IMG/VR virus record: IMGVR_UViG_3300009180_000137
Location: 1 to 30,953 of that record
Length of the DNA stretch: 30,953 nt
Origin: a virus
Strand: one strand, 5' to 3'
Program-made: the position numbers and the translations under genes
Shown here: positions 7,663-16,125 of the stretch, one piece after another
Numbering within the stretch: the stretch's first letter is position 1
Layout: each line of letters starts with the position of its first letter
The notes under the pieces: generated by a model
The model's input: the letters and a program-made list of their open reading frames with translations, nothing else
Told to the model about the DNA's origin: nothing
Databases searched by the model: none

Positions 7663-10473
7663 TTAGTATGTGATGTTGACGTATGCTGTGTAAGTATTAG
7701 AAGCAGAGACTACTGCCGGGAAAGTTGCTGAAATAGGTTGGTAAGTTCCAGACCTTCCTGCTGTTGCTCCGGTTGTTCCGTTGGTTGCTAAGGAAATTTC
7801 TTGGGAGACTAAAGCTGTTCCTGGTGCGTAAGAACAGGACAGAACAACTTTTAGTCCAAACCCAGTAGGTAAATTTGGAATTTGGACAGTAAAGTCTTGC
7901 TCTTCAGAAAAAGTGAAGTTCTGAATTGTAGTGTAGGTTCCTCCTGTTCCTGCAGATGCTCCTTGAACTTCTACGGTTGTGATTGGATTTTCTATTAAAA
8001 TAGACACGATATCGCTGACCATCTGGATAACCAAAGATGCTCCCGTTGTTCCACAAGCCCCGTTGTCTGAAGCAGTAAAGCCTGACGGAAGAGCATTCAC
8101 AAGAGGGAAGAGCATACAGAGAGGTGCTGAGCAAGAAGAATCTGGCAGGGTAATAGAAGCCAAATTGCTGTCGCAGTCTACGTAGGTGTAAGTGGCTTGT
8201 CCAGCTTCAGATGCCACATTGTTGTTGCATATGGAAACTGTTCTACAAGTTGTTCCACCTGTTCCCCCTGTTGCTGCAACCGGGATAGGTCCTGGGATAG
8301 CAACCAAAGGAACTTTTACCAGTTCTGCTTTTACCAGAACATTTTCCCCAACTTCATAATCTTGGATGTTCTGAATTAGATACCAAGAGTCTTTGATCCA
8401 AACTCTATCGTTGAATCTCAAAGCTAACACGTCGCCTGGATCTAAGCGGAGGGTTAGATTTACTTTTCTGTTGAAAGGATCATACAGCCATTCTACATAG
8501 TCTGCCCAGTATTTAGTGTAGAGATCTTGGGAAGTCTGGGAAATATAAGACGAACCAGCAGACCAAAGAGCAGGTTTCGACAGATAACTAAGGCTGATTG
8601 TGGTAAACTGATCTGGTGGCCAGGAAGAGAATGGAGAAACTAACGGATAGAAGTTCTGGGCCTGTCCTGTTCCCCCACTATTTAGCCCGTTGTATAGATA
8701 CCATGGGATCGGATTAGATTGTAGCCCGTTGTAATGGAGTATTCTTGGAATCGGAGAGATTGGTTGCATCTGTCCCGAACCAGGTTGGTCTGGATCTCCT
8801 GCTTGAATTCTGCCCAAAGATGGGAAAACCCAGTTGGGATATTGGGTTGCTTTGGCAGGAATAGACTGCAGAGGGGTTGGTGCAAACTGAACATCTATAT
8901 CTTGGCTGCCCTTGATAAGCTTTATTTCAGAATCGTATTGGCGATACCAGTAGTCTGCCTTGTATTGGTCTTGCCATCTCTTGTTTAGAAAATCAGCATC
9001 TTCTGCTGCACTAAACTTTAGAATTCTCTGCTGGTCGAAGAAGACGGGAGAAGCCTGCTTGTCTGCCGACCCATCGTAGAATCTGGTCCAATCTAAAAGA
9101 TCTCCAGATTGAACCCAGTCGATCCAAGGTTCTATCACAAAAGATTTCTGCACAGTCTTGCTTGGTTCTAACACCAGATTGAACATGCGGATAATCGACC
9201 TTAGAAAATCTATCTTCTTAAGGATTGTATCGTCGGGAAGGAAGGATGAAACAATAACCTGGTTGGGTCCGTTTGAAGCGTTGAACCTTGTGTCGTAGAA
9301 AATTGCATCCGTGTTTCCAAAAGCCATCTGCTCTATGTAGAGAGAAAATCTATCTCCTGCAGTTAGCGAAGTCGAACTAAAAGTTATACCCCAACCAACG
9401 AAGAAGAAAGTTGTGCTTGTTGTGTAGATGCCGGTGGAATAATAAGGGGTTCCGTTTAGATAAACATGAACTCTAAATGCTGCGCTGCGAACTGTAGTTC
9501 CTGGAATGGGAATAACTTTAGCATAACCTGCCCAATCTAAAGTGTAAGTTCCGGTTACAGGAGCAGTCCAGGTTCTTGTTAGCAGATTGTATGCCTGGTC
9601 CTGATTGGCAATTGCTACATTGTAGGGAACTTGAATTGTCTGGGTGACAGGAACTTTGAATTCTGCAGCAGTAATCTGACACGACCCTGCATTTGCAGAA
9701 AAGGTTGCTCTAGCATCAGAATCGCAAACCATATACATGGAAGTAAAGTAGTCTGAATCTAAAAATTCAGACGTGTAAGAGTATCCTGCATCTTCCAGAA
9801 CTTTATCAAACAGCCACTTTACTCTTATTGCAGGTTTCATCTGTTCTAACGTTAAAGCAGAAGTTGCACCCTTGGTAAAAGATTCTGAGTATTGGTCGGA
9901 CAGAGTGTTTTGGATGGGAAGGTTCTTGTTGGTTCCTCCTGTTCCGTAGGTGTAGCCCCACTCGCACAGAGGGTAAACAATGTTTCCATCTTTTAGCCCC
10001 GAAGTAGCCCCGGCAGTTGCACCCCAAGATGCTGTGACGTTTGCATAGGTCAACTGGTGATTTAGCTCAGCTGCGTTGATGGTGTTCATTCCACCTTCCC
10101 CAACCGAAGATGTTAGGTCTGAGGTGTCCCCTAGAAAGTAAACTTCATACTCTATGTTGCCCGTCCTGTCGTTGGTAAACACAGATTGAAGATTTAGATT
10201 GCCGATAGAAAACAAAGCACCATCGGATAAAACCCAGGCCTCTGCTGCTGCAGCTGGATTAAAAGAAGCTCCGTTGACCGAGTAGACGTCTTGGAAGAAT
10301 TTGATGTTCTGTCCAATGCCTGGAAGTCTAAAGACCTGCGTGTAGAACGAAGAAGGGGTAAACGGATTTAGTTCCGACACCGACAAATTCATCTTTACAG
10401 GAGAATCGTCTGACAGCTGCAGAAGAACTGTTTCGTTGTTGTTGTTGACTGCGTAGAGTTGAACTTTGGACAT
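7663..10473 (-). CDS. Large tail tip/baseplate-like structural protein
   Basis: The protein has 936 aa. The N-terminus (MSKVQLYAVNNNNETVLLQL... LNPFTPSSFYTQVFRLPG) and the middle (about 415-660: PDDTILKKIDFLRSIIRMFNLV, then KADYWYRQYDSEIKLIKG, and RLDPGDVLALRFNDRVWI) look like tail-hub/baseplate proteins of Bacteroidota siphoviruses. The part after about residue 745 is a separate Thr/Gly/Ser-rich segment with Cys residues and probable Ig-like beta domains. It has no signal peptide or membrane helix. Gene spacing is tight: 1 nt to the upstream gene and 6 nt to the tape measure gene. The tail-tip role is inferred from size, composition and position. Confidence 0.75.
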   Translation of the reverse strand: MSKVQLYAVNNNNETVLLQLSDDSPVKMNLSVSELNPFTPSSFYTQVFRLPGIGQNIKFFQDVYSVNGASFNPAAAAEAWVLSDGALFSIGNLNLQSVFTNDRTGNIEYEVYFLGDTSDLTSSVGEGGMNTINAAELNHQLTYANVTASWGATAGATSGLKDGNIVYPLCEWGYTYGTGGTNKNLPIQNTLSDQYSESFTKGATSALTLEQMKPAIRVKWLFDKVLEDAGYSYTSEFLDSDYFTSMYMVCDSDARATFSANAGSCQITAAEFKVPVTQTIQVPYNVAIANQDQAYNLLTRTWTAPVTGTYTLDWAGYAKVIPIPGTTVRSAAFRVHVYLNGTPYYSTGIYTTSTTFFFVGWGITFSSTSLTAGDRFSLYIEQMAFGNTDAIFYDTRFNASNGPNQVIVSSFLPDDTILKKIDFLRSIIRMFNLVLEPSKTVQKSFVIEPWIDWVQSGDLLDWTRFYDGSADKQASPVFFDQQRILKFSAAEDADFLNKRWQDQYKADYWYRQYDSEIKLIKGSQDIDVQFAPTPLQSIPAKATQYPNWVFPSLGRIQAGDPDQPGSGQMQPISPIPRILHYNGLQSNPIPWYLYNGLNSGGTGQAQNFYPLVSPFSSWPPDQFTTISLSYLSKPALWSAGSSYISQTSQDLYTKYWADYVEWLYDPFNRKVNLTLRLDPGDVLALRFNDRVWIKDSWYLIQNIQDYEVGENVLVKAELVKVPLVAIPGPIPVAATGGTGGTTCRTVSICNNNVASEAGQATYTYVDCDSNLASITLPDSSCSAPLCMLFPLVNALPSGFTASDNGACGTTGASLVIQMVSDIVSILIENPITTVEVQGASAGTGGTYTTIQNFTFSEEQDFTVQIPNLPTGFGLKVVLSCSYAPGTALVSQEISLATNGTTGATAGRSGTYQPISATFPAVVSASNTYTAYVNITY

Positions 10474-10474
10474 G

Positions 10475-12400
10475 TTAGTAGCCTTGGGTGTTATCTGGAA
10501 TTGCCTCTACGAAGGAAACAAAGTATTGGAATAAATTTTCTCTGCGAATGGTCTGGACTGCATAGGTTGCGTCTTGGATAACTATTGCAACGGGTTCTGT
10601 CCGGTCGGGGAGATAGGCAAACACGGAAGGTGAAGCAAACATCTCTCTCAGCCAAGCAGATTCTTCTTCTGTTAGCCAGTCGGTCGAAGCCGTCCATGTG
10701 TTAGTTAGATCCATTCTAAAGACTGTTGCACCATATCTTGAGGGTTGGTTGTCCTTGACGGAGTATGAAGCTGCGGACCAGTAGCCGGGAAGTCTATAGA
10801 GGGAAGCCCTTGTTGCATTCTGCACAAAGGTGTTTCTCTTCATAAATGTAAACCAGTCTCTGCCGCCAAGCGGGTTGATCCAGGTAAATCGGATGGGCTG
10901 GAATCCCCAGCAGTTCGTGTCGTCAATGTTTAGACAAATCACTTCTGAAACAGGGGTAGCACCAAGAGAACAAGTTCCATAAGTTTCATATGGGTATAAA
11001 GCCAGACACATCTTATCGAATTCACCAGGAGCTATTGAAGTGGTAATGTTCCAGTAGTTACTAAAACAACCAAAATTACCGCAGGAGACTGTGGTGCCGC
11101 TGAACCAGCGTAAACCCAAAGCCGTGTAGGCTTTAGTTGCTGTGTGTGAAACTGTGTAGAGTTTGTAAGCACCAGAAGTTGTAACAGTAAACTGTGCGAT
11201 CTGTTCCCACTTTGCTGCATTAGAAGATGTTCCTGTTGCTCCCCAAAGGAACATGCTTGGGTGTGATCCTGCTGTTGCGTTGATGGATGGGATCTGGATT
11301 TCTATCAGGTCCCCTGTAATCACAGACATATCTCTGTAGGCCAAATCTGACCAGCCAGTGTAGCCTATTCCAAATCCTGTTGTGCAGTTGCTGTTGTAAG
11401 AAGGCTGAATGTATGGATCATTGTTCTGTAGAGTAATGCTTGGGTTAGAAGCGGGAGAAAGACCTGCGTCGTGGTAGCCAGGAAAGATGTCTCCAGGTGG
11501 CTGGGCTAAACATCCATAGTTGCCCGTGCCAAATAAAACATCTTGGTCTTCTGTGTATGTCGTAATGTCTGCCGGATTTATCTTAAAAGACGAAAGGTAA
11601 TTTTCGGGTCCTGATGCTCCTGTTGCTGGTGAAGGTGCAACTGAGCACAACGGCCAAATGCCTCCGTTTGCCACCGTGTTGTAGTAGAATTTAGAACCAA
11701 TGTAGGCGTTGTTGTTGTAGAGATCCACATTCATTGCATAAGGGAAAGTCTGTGGACCTGTTGCCGCCTCGAAGTTCCTGTTCAGCCAAGTTAAAGTAAA
11801 GTTCTCGTCGGACCTAATTGTCTGTGGAGAGTTCGGACAAGAGGTTAGAAACTTTCCGCCGGTATTAGCAACTTGCCCCAGCGCCATCTCATACTGCAGA
11901 ATATCTTCTCCGCCAGTTGCTATGTAGGTGTAATACTTCTCAGGGGACTGTGCAGAAGCCCAGACTGCCACAGGGGTTGTGGAGTTCTGTGCTGGTCTAA
12001 AATCCCCATTTGCATATAGGCCATATGCTGGTTCCCCTGCTGCCCCAAGACCGTTGTAAAGCACAGGTGTTCCTGTTGCTGTGGTGGAATACTCCTCGCC
12101 CAACAGAATGTAAACTTCGGTTGCTAAGTAGTCTCCCAAGTAGAACTTTGTGTCAGATAAGAACGGAAGGTTCTCAGGGATTTGTATTTCAGACTGACAC
12201 AGCGGCGAAACATCTATTAGCCCTTTGCCTGCTGGGTTGGGTGGAGTTTTGAATCTCAACGGTGTGTTAGTTCCAACATAGACGTCGAAGACATACCTGA
12301 ACTTGAACTGAGTGGTCTGGTCCGACTCTACCATCCACACGATGGGATTGTATGCTGGAGACCAGATAGGTGGTGATTGTAGGGTCTGGGTGATTGCCAT
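10475..12400 (-). CDS. Large minor tail protein
   Basis: The protein has 641 aa. The N-terminus (IVWMVESDQTTQFKFRYVFDV) and C-terminus (RFTWINPLGGRDWFTFMKR, then WLTEEESAWLREMFASPSVFAYL) are recalled from minor/distal tail proteins of Bacteroidota phages. The middle (about 100-470) is a Thr/Asn/Gly-rich beta region that may be a carbohydrate-binding or decoration insert. Its ATG overlaps by 1 nt (TAATG) the stop of the -1 frame of the chaperone gene, so the two are probably translationally coupled. It would sit at the tail tip next to the 936-aa protein. The precise role cannot be told from sequence alone. Confidence 0.72.
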   Translation of the reverse strand: MAITQTLQSPPIWSPAYNPIVWMVESDQTTQFKFRYVFDVYVGTNTPLRFKTPPNPAGKGLIDVSPLCQSEIQIPENLPFLSDTKFYLGDYLATEVYILLGEEYSTTATGTPVLYNGLGAAGEPAYGLYANGDFRPAQNSTTPVAVWASAQSPEKYYTYIATGGEDILQYEMALGQVANTGGKFLTSCPNSPQTIRSDENFTLTWLNRNFEAATGPQTFPYAMNVDLYNNNAYIGSKFYYNTVANGGIWPLCSVAPSPATGASGPENYLSSFKINPADITTYTEDQDVLFGTGNYGCLAQPPGDIFPGYHDAGLSPASNPSITLQNNDPYIQPSYNSNCTTGFGIGYTGWSDLAYRDMSVITGDLIEIQIPSINATAGSHPSMFLWGATGTSSNAAKWEQIAQFTVTTSGAYKLYTVSHTATKAYTALGLRWFSGTTVSCGNFGCFSNYWNITTSIAPGEFDKMCLALYPYETYGTCSLGATPVSEVICLNIDDTNCWGFQPIRFTWINPLGGRDWFTFMKRNTFVQNATRASLYRLPGYWSAASYSVKDNQPSRYGATVFRMDLTNTWTASTDWLTEEESAWLREMFASPSVFAYLPDRTEPVAIVIQDATYAVQTIRRENLFQYFVSFVEAIPDNTQGY

Positions 12401-12690
12401 TATCTTACTTGGTGTTTTGTTTGTGCCTGAACGGCCAGATTGTGTTTACGAATTTCGTCCCTCTTCCACGCAATCCAGTTGAAAGCCGAGCGTAACGGGA
12501 GGACGGATGCTCTTTCAAACTCAAGAGGATTTGCTCCTGCAATGAGATTGATGAGTCCCCACCAAGATCTTGCAGCAGAAGTTCTTCCAGGCTGTCCAGG
12601 ACGTCTTGGGATGTTCCCCTCTTCTTCTCCTTCTTCAGCAAAGAGTGAGCTGTATTCTTTAGTAATGAGTTTGCGGATTGCAAAAAAAAA
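12400..12690 (-). other. -1 frame continuation of the tail assembly chaperone after a T9 slippery tract
   Basis: Reading the T9 tract (12682-12690, minus strand GC-T9-GC) with a -1 slip adds 93 codons after the last Phe. The product contains ITKEYSSLFAEEGEEEG, SWWGLINLIAGANPLEFE and AFNWIAWKRDEIRKHN, which look like the C-terminal half of Bacteroidota tail chaperones. The frame ends with TAA at 12402-12400, which overlaps the ATG of the next tail gene as TAATG. The same coupling appears at other junctions here. The heptamer T-TTT-TTT is a standard slippery sequence. Frame-0 stays open by chance or by design for another 92 codons. Confidence 0.7.
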
Positions 12691-13202
12691 GCATTAGCAG
12701 AACGGATTGCTGTGATGGGCATGTCCATGAACAGCTCCTTGCGGGCTTCAAAGCCATCTGTGTCGTATGGCTCTAGGGTAATCTTTGCCCCTCTGTGTTT
12801 TAGAATGGGCCTATATAACACTGCTGCAATATCAGCCAGTTTGTCGTCTGCTTTGGCAGAAGTGATGATGATATCTAAGTCTGCAAATTCCCCAATAGTT
12901 AAATCTTCGACTGCAGGTAGTCCATACTTTACTCCGTCGAATTCTACAATGGGTCTGATTGCGTCTGTGTTTCCTGTGAGTTCACCGATCTGTAGGTTTG
13001 CTTCTTCCCAGACCAACAACCAGTCTGAGTAGGGAAGTTGCTTTAGAAGTTTCTGTGGGCAGTTAGTTAGGCACTCCACAACTTCGAACTCTGCTGTCTT
13101 GCTTTCTCCTTTCGCCAGGATTTCTCTTAGGCGGTAGTAGGTTCTTAGGGTCACATCCTGAAATGCGAACTCTTGTTTGTTTATTCTAAATGTTGGTTTC
13201 AT
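12405..13202 (-). CDS. Tail assembly chaperone-like protein, frame-0 reading
   Basis: The frame-0 reading gives 265 aa. Residues 1-173 look genuine (FRINKQEFAFQDVTLRTYYRL, VEDLTIGEFADLDIIIT, FMDMPITAIRSANAFF) and fit a tail assembly chaperone, which normally binds the tape measure protein before tail assembly. At codons 171-174 the gene contains a run of nine T. After it, the frame-0 product loses protein-like character while the -1 frame gains it; that alternative product would be 267 aa (see next entry). The gene overlaps the gp10-like gene upstream by 4 nt. In many phages this gene uses programmed -1 frameshifting, but a one-base homopolymer error in the sequence would look the same. Confidence 0.75.
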   Translation of the reverse strand: MKPTFRINKQEFAFQDVTLRTYYRLREILAKGESKTAEFEVVECLTNCPQKLLKQLPYSDWLLVWEEANLQIGELTGNTDAIRPIVEFDGVKYGLPAVEDLTIGEFADLDIIITSAKADDKLADIAAVLYRPILKHRGAKITLEPYDTDGFEARKELFMDMPITAIRSANAFFLQSANSLLKNTAHSLLKKEKKRGTSQDVLDSLEELLLQDLGGDSSISLQEQILLSLKEHPSSRYARLSTGLRGRGTKFVNTIWPFRHKQNTK

Positions 13203-13573
13203 TTTCCTGTGATAATTTGTCTTACTTGCTTTGCGATCTCCTTAGCTAAAATGTTTGCTATGATCTTCTCGGTGGGCTTTCCTAGGTTGGTCCAGTATCT
13301 CGGCTTGATTCCGCCTTTGCCCTTCCCTGGTCTTGGGTTCCACCTTGCACTTGGTTTTTCCCCCTTGAAGTACCTTTTGGTTCCAAGGTCTAAGAATCTC
13401 CCGTAGGTTAGATAACCTGAAACAAGGGCAAATCCATCTTCGTTTTCTACCACTTTGACAGTTATAGATCCCTGCAGATTTCCTGTTTCGCCCACTGGTG
13501 CCTGCTCCCTTAGTTTGTTCTTCACGAGAACCTCTATGCGTCTGTAGGTTGAAGTTAAATTTAGTTCTGCCAT
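13199..13573 (-). CDS. HK97 gp10-like head-tail joining/tail completion protein
   Basis: The protein has 124 aa. The pattern RRIEVLVKNKLREQAPVGETGNL, GSITVKVV, YGRFLDLGT and GIKPRYWTN matches the HK97 gp10-like family (APVDTGNLKGSI ... Y..fvd.GT ... P.f). These proteins act at the head-tail interface or in tail completion. It overlaps the next gene by 4 nt (ATGA type) and shares 1 nt with the upstream stop, so it is tightly coupled in the operon. A second reading frame of similar length over the same bases (13242-13622) is a shadow. Confidence 0.85.
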   Translation of the reverse strand: MAELNLTSTYRRIEVLVKNKLREQAPVGETGNLQGSITVKVVENEDGFALVSGYLTYGRFLDLGTKRYFKGEKPSARWNPRPGKGKGGIKPRYWTNLGKPTEKIIANILAKEIAKQVRQIITGK

Positions 13574-14046
13574 TAGAACGCTGCGTCACACAGATTAAAC
13601 GGTGAGTTGATTTGCACATCAAATATCGCCGCCCATCCTGCTAGATTGTTATTATAGGCCTCGACGAACGGGGTTATCGAAGCAATCGGGGTCATAATTT
13701 CGTATGGCACGCTTGAAGCTGCGGACATTATGACCTTGGAGAAAATGTCCTGCATGATCATCAAGGTCTCGTTGTGCGTGTTCACCTGCAGATCCTCTTC
13801 GTTCTTTGCTATGTCGCCCACGACGAACGTGAAGGTTAACACGAACTTACCGAACCTGTCCATCTCTGCATTCTCTGGGACCAAGAAGCAGAATGGGTAC
13901 CGCTGGAAAGTCTCTATGTTGGTCTGCATGTCTATGTCGCTGGGCTGTCCCACTTGGAAGTGCTTGACGCCTAGGTGGGAAAGACAAAGCTCCCCGAAAG
14001 TCTCGACGAACTGTTTGTATGTGGTTGGGTTGGTAAGTGCTGCCAT
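13573..14046 (-). CDS. Putative tail terminator/head-tail completion protein
   Basis: The protein has 157 aa. The middle (QRYPFCFLVPENAEMD, GKFVLTFTFVVGDIAKNEEDL, HNETLMIMQDIFSKVI) and end (NNLAGWAAIFDVQINSPFNLCDAAF) follow a layout seen in Bacteroidota phages directly before the gp10-like gene: predicted helix, beta hairpin with conserved Phe/Val, helix, and a final strand ending in a PF-x-x-C motif. A tail terminator-like role is inferred from the position between TerL and gp10. A TCATACTTAT motif lies 5 nt before the ATG, in the 16-nt gap after TerL. Confidence 0.7.
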   Translation of the reverse strand: MAALTNPTTYKQFVETFGELCLSHLGVKHFQVGQPSDIDMQTNIETFQRYPFCFLVPENAEMDRFGKFVLTFTFVVGDIAKNEEDLQVNTHNETLMIMQDIFSKVIMSAASSVPYEIMTPIASITPFVEAYNNNLAGWAAIFDVQINSPFNLCDAAF

Positions 14047-14051
14047 TTGCT

Positions 14052-14061
14052 ATAAGTATGA
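14052..14061 (-). promoter_or_regulatory. TCATACTTAT motif after TerL
   Basis: An exact copy of the recurrent motif within the 16-nt TerL/tail-completion gap, 5 nt before the downstream ATG. Confidence 0.5.
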
Positions 14062-14062
14062 T

Positions 14063-15304
14063 TTAGTTGAATTCTGCCGAAGGAGTTTGTCTGCCTGAGT
14101 AAACCCCGTACTTCTTGCCCTCTGCCTTGAGCATCAGAACAGCATAACGCAAGGAGTCCATTGCATGGTTCCAGTCGTCGATGGGCTTATCTGTCCCGCT
14201 TCGGTAGGCGTAGTTGTAGTACTCTTGGATTAGATTGGTCGAATCTGGGCTAACAAAGACCTGGAAGGTTCTTACTCTGTCTATTCCGGCCCTGATAGAA
14301 TCTGGACCTTTGGCCGTTGGCCTTATGTTTCTATAGCCCAGCCGCCTAATTGTCTCTATAGCCTTGGGCTCTGCTGAGTCTGCATAGATCACTGCGTCCC
14401 TCGGGATCCCCAGCTTAACCATGCGGTCGAAGACATCTTCGTTAGTTAACCCCGTCTGGTAGAGAAGCTCTTCCACCCAGAGGGACTTAGACTTCTTTCT
14501 TACCTTCAGGAGAACAGTAGGGTCTGAGGCGAACCCCCAGTCCATCCCATAGACCACCTCGGCTTCTGGGTCGGGCTGAAAGTCGAAGTGCCAGCCCTTG
14601 AAGACCTGTCCTTCCCCTATGTCCCGCCATTGCCCCAGGATGTGGTGGGCAAAGTAGTCCTCGTCTTCTTCTCGGAGGGCTTCCCACTCGGCAACCTTAG
14701 TTGGGTCTAGATTGTCCTTGTTGTCCAGGTAAGTTGTGTGGAGATACCCGTGGGTCGAAAGCCATTTAGGATTGGGCTGCCCGTCCGGAAGATAGAAGCG
14801 TTTGAACAGCCAGTGGTTTTTAGAAGTCGGGTTAAACAGAACGAAGATTCTCCTCTCCGTGCCCTTCTGTCTAAAAGAGTCCACCAGCTTTAGGTATTCC
14901 TCTTCTGACGGAAGCTCTGTTGCCTCGTCTACTAGCAGGTGGGTAACCCTAGCTAAACCCTTGCCCTTCGCCGTGATCGTCCCTTCGGCCAGCTTCATCG
15001 CGTGGGTTAGAATCAGATTGTCGTTTAGCTTATTTCGGATCTCGTCGCCCTTAATCTCCAAGTAGCCCGTAAGTCTCCACTGACCAATAAGGTCTAAGAT
15101 GTCCCGGTAGATAGAGTTGGTCAAAGCCTTACTAGTGTATCTCGCGACCACACCCCTGAAGTATTCCTTGCCCATCAGCTTCATCAGGAAGTAGGCTGCG
15201 ATGTTTGTAGACTTGCCCGAGGCTCTGCCACCACTTATGACCCAGTAGGTCTTGTCTTCATAGAAGATTGGGGCGTAAGCCTGCAGGAAAGCGAAGGCAG
15301 ACAT
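14063..15304 (-). CDS. terL: Terminase large subunit (PBSX-type)
   Basis: The protein has 413 aa, normal for the family. The ATPase domain has a Walker A GGRASGKS at 25-32 and a Walker B LLVDEA at 123-128, and NPTSKNHW at about 158-165 suits the coupling motif. The C-terminal RNaseH-like nuclease has acidic residues in YGMDWGF (D255), IYADSAEPKAI (D309) and AMDSLRYAV (D383). It packages DNA into the prohead and cuts the concatemer, docking on the portal. The portal gene lies more than 7 kb away. It overlaps TerS by 1 nt (TAATG). Confidence 0.96.
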   Translation of the reverse strand: MSAFAFLQAYAPIFYEDKTYWVISGGRASGKSTNIAAYFLMKLMGKEYFRGVVARYTSKALTNSIYRDILDLIGQWRLTGYLEIKGDEIRNKLNDNLILTHAMKLAEGTITAKGKGLARVTHLLVDEATELPSEEEYLKLVDSFRQKGTERRIFVLFNPTSKNHWLFKRFYLPDGQPNPKWLSTHGYLHTTYLDNKDNLDPTKVAEWEALREEDEDYFAHHILGQWRDIGEGQVFKGWHFDFQPDPEAEVVYGMDWGFASDPTVLLKVRKKSKSLWVEELLYQTGLTNEDVFDRMVKLGIPRDAVIYADSAEPKAIETIRRLGYRNIRPTAKGPDSIRAGIDRVRTFQVFVSPDSTNLIQEYYNYAYRSGTDKPIDDWNHAMDSLRYAVLMLKAEGKKYGVYSGRQTPSAEFN

Positions 15305-15600
15305 TAGTCTTCTGAACTTTGCTTGGGTGGTAAGATAATCTGCATCGGCTCTATGTTGGACCCATCTGCGTTCTGTAGAATGGTCGTGGTCATGTCCGGG
15401 AGAAACTTCTGGGACAACTTAGTCATCACGTTTACATAGTCCTTAGGACTGTCCACACGGATTTGCTCCAGGGCTGCCTTAAAGTTTTCTTGCTCGGATT
15501 CTAAAATGTCCGCGAACAATTGGCGGACTATAGCTGTGGTTCTGTTGGGGAGTCCGGGCGGTCTGCCTGGTCCTCCTGGGTTTCCTACTTCGAATGACAT
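15304..15600 (-). CDS. terS: Putative terminase small subunit
   Basis: The protein has 98 aa. It begins with a Gly/Pro/Arg-rich GNPGGPGRPPGLPNRTT segment of the kind found at the N-terminus of many small phage DNA-packaging proteins. A helical middle (about 20-70) and a short tail with PMQIILPPK follow. It would bind the packaging start site and recruit TerL. The call rests on the N-terminal motif and the TAATG-coupled position before TerL; no HTH is clear by eye. The start is the ATG at 15600-15598, after an A-rich leader. Confidence 0.78.
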   Translation of the reverse strand: MSFEVGNPGGPGRPPGLPNRTTAIVRQLFADILESEQENFKAALEQIRVDSPKDYVNVMTKLSQKFLPDMTTTILQNADGSNIEPMQIILPPKQSSED

Positions 15601-15646
15601 ACTGTTTTTTTCCTGTTTTTATTTCACTTTACAAATTAGCAAGGTT

Positions 15647-15853
15647 TCACTTTGCATATTGTAAATACATCTTCTTTACTTTGTTTACTACTGCCCTTCT
15701 GCACGAGCCGCAGCCTGTGTCCCTTCTGTTCTCCCCTGTAGCCTTATTGAAGATCAAGTAGACAACTTGCAGCTCTGTGGGCTGCCAGACCTTCTTGTCT
15801 GTCTCGAACCAACTTCTGTGCTGGTCAAATAGTGCTTGGACTTCTAAGCTCAT
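15647..15853 (-). CDS. Small CxxC protein of unknown function
   Basis: The protein has 68 aa, with an acidic N-terminus and a distinctive ATGENRRDTGCGSCRRAVVN segment followed by KVKKMYLQYAK. The CGSC pair may bind a metal or nucleic acid with the basic tail. I recall near-identical small proteins in Flavobacterium-type phages just upstream of terminase genes, without a known function. Its ATG overlaps the stop of the preceding 90-aa frame (TGATG), suggesting coupling. Its own stop is TGA at 15649-15647. Confidence 0.75.
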   Translation of the reverse strand: MSLEVQALFDQHRSWFETDKKVWQPTELQVVYLIFNKATGENRRDTGCGSCRRAVVNKVKKMYLQYAK

Positions 15854-16125
15854 CAGAATAGTTTTGTGTGAATCTTATCCGCCTCGTTACAAAGCCAGCC
15901 TGTCATTAACGCCAGGGGTATCGCTGTCGTCCATGGTGTCTGTAAAATCAGCAGGTGCATCGCTAAGCTCATGTAGCAAGCCAAGCAAGTCGCGCACGTT
16001 AGAGGCGGTTTGTTCAGCCTGAGCTTCTTCAGGATCCAGATGTAGGGCTGTGAGTTCAGAACTGGGGGTATTGCCATTGCAAGAACGGCAGCCTTCAGCA
16101 TATAGTTCAGGAGTAAAGAATTCAT
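15853..16125 (-). CDS. Small membrane protein with Cys motif (overlaps another frame)
   Basis: The frame encodes 90 aa with hydrophobic helices at about 5-25 and 48-75 and a PLTCATCLACYM cysteine motif just before the second helix. Small phage membrane proteins with a C-x2-C-L motif next to a helix are common in Bacteroidota phages. It starts 15 nt after the sigma-like stop and ends TGATG-coupled to the next gene, which supports it as real. A 124-aa frame (15887-16261) covers most of the same DNA with good codon character, so one of the two, or both, may be expressed. It is the only holin-like candidate in the window, but this is speculation. Confidence 0.55.
   Translation of the reverse strand: MNSLLLNYMLKAAVLAMAIPPVLNSQPYIWILKKLRLNKPPLTCATCLACYMSLAMHLLILQTPWTTAIPLALMTGWLCNEADKIHTKLF

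Noticed and set aside
7663-7680. Motif-like CATACTAA before the tape measure start
   Set aside because: It is formed by the last codons and stop of the upstream gene and misses the core of the recurrent motif.
13242-13622. A 126-aa minus-strand frame
   Set aside because: Shadow of the gp10-like gene, which has clear family motifs and correct coupling.
15622-15653. TTTCACTTT direct repeats before the terminase small subunit gene
   Set aside because: Only two short copies, one overlapping a stop codon; not enough to call a cos/pac or operator site.
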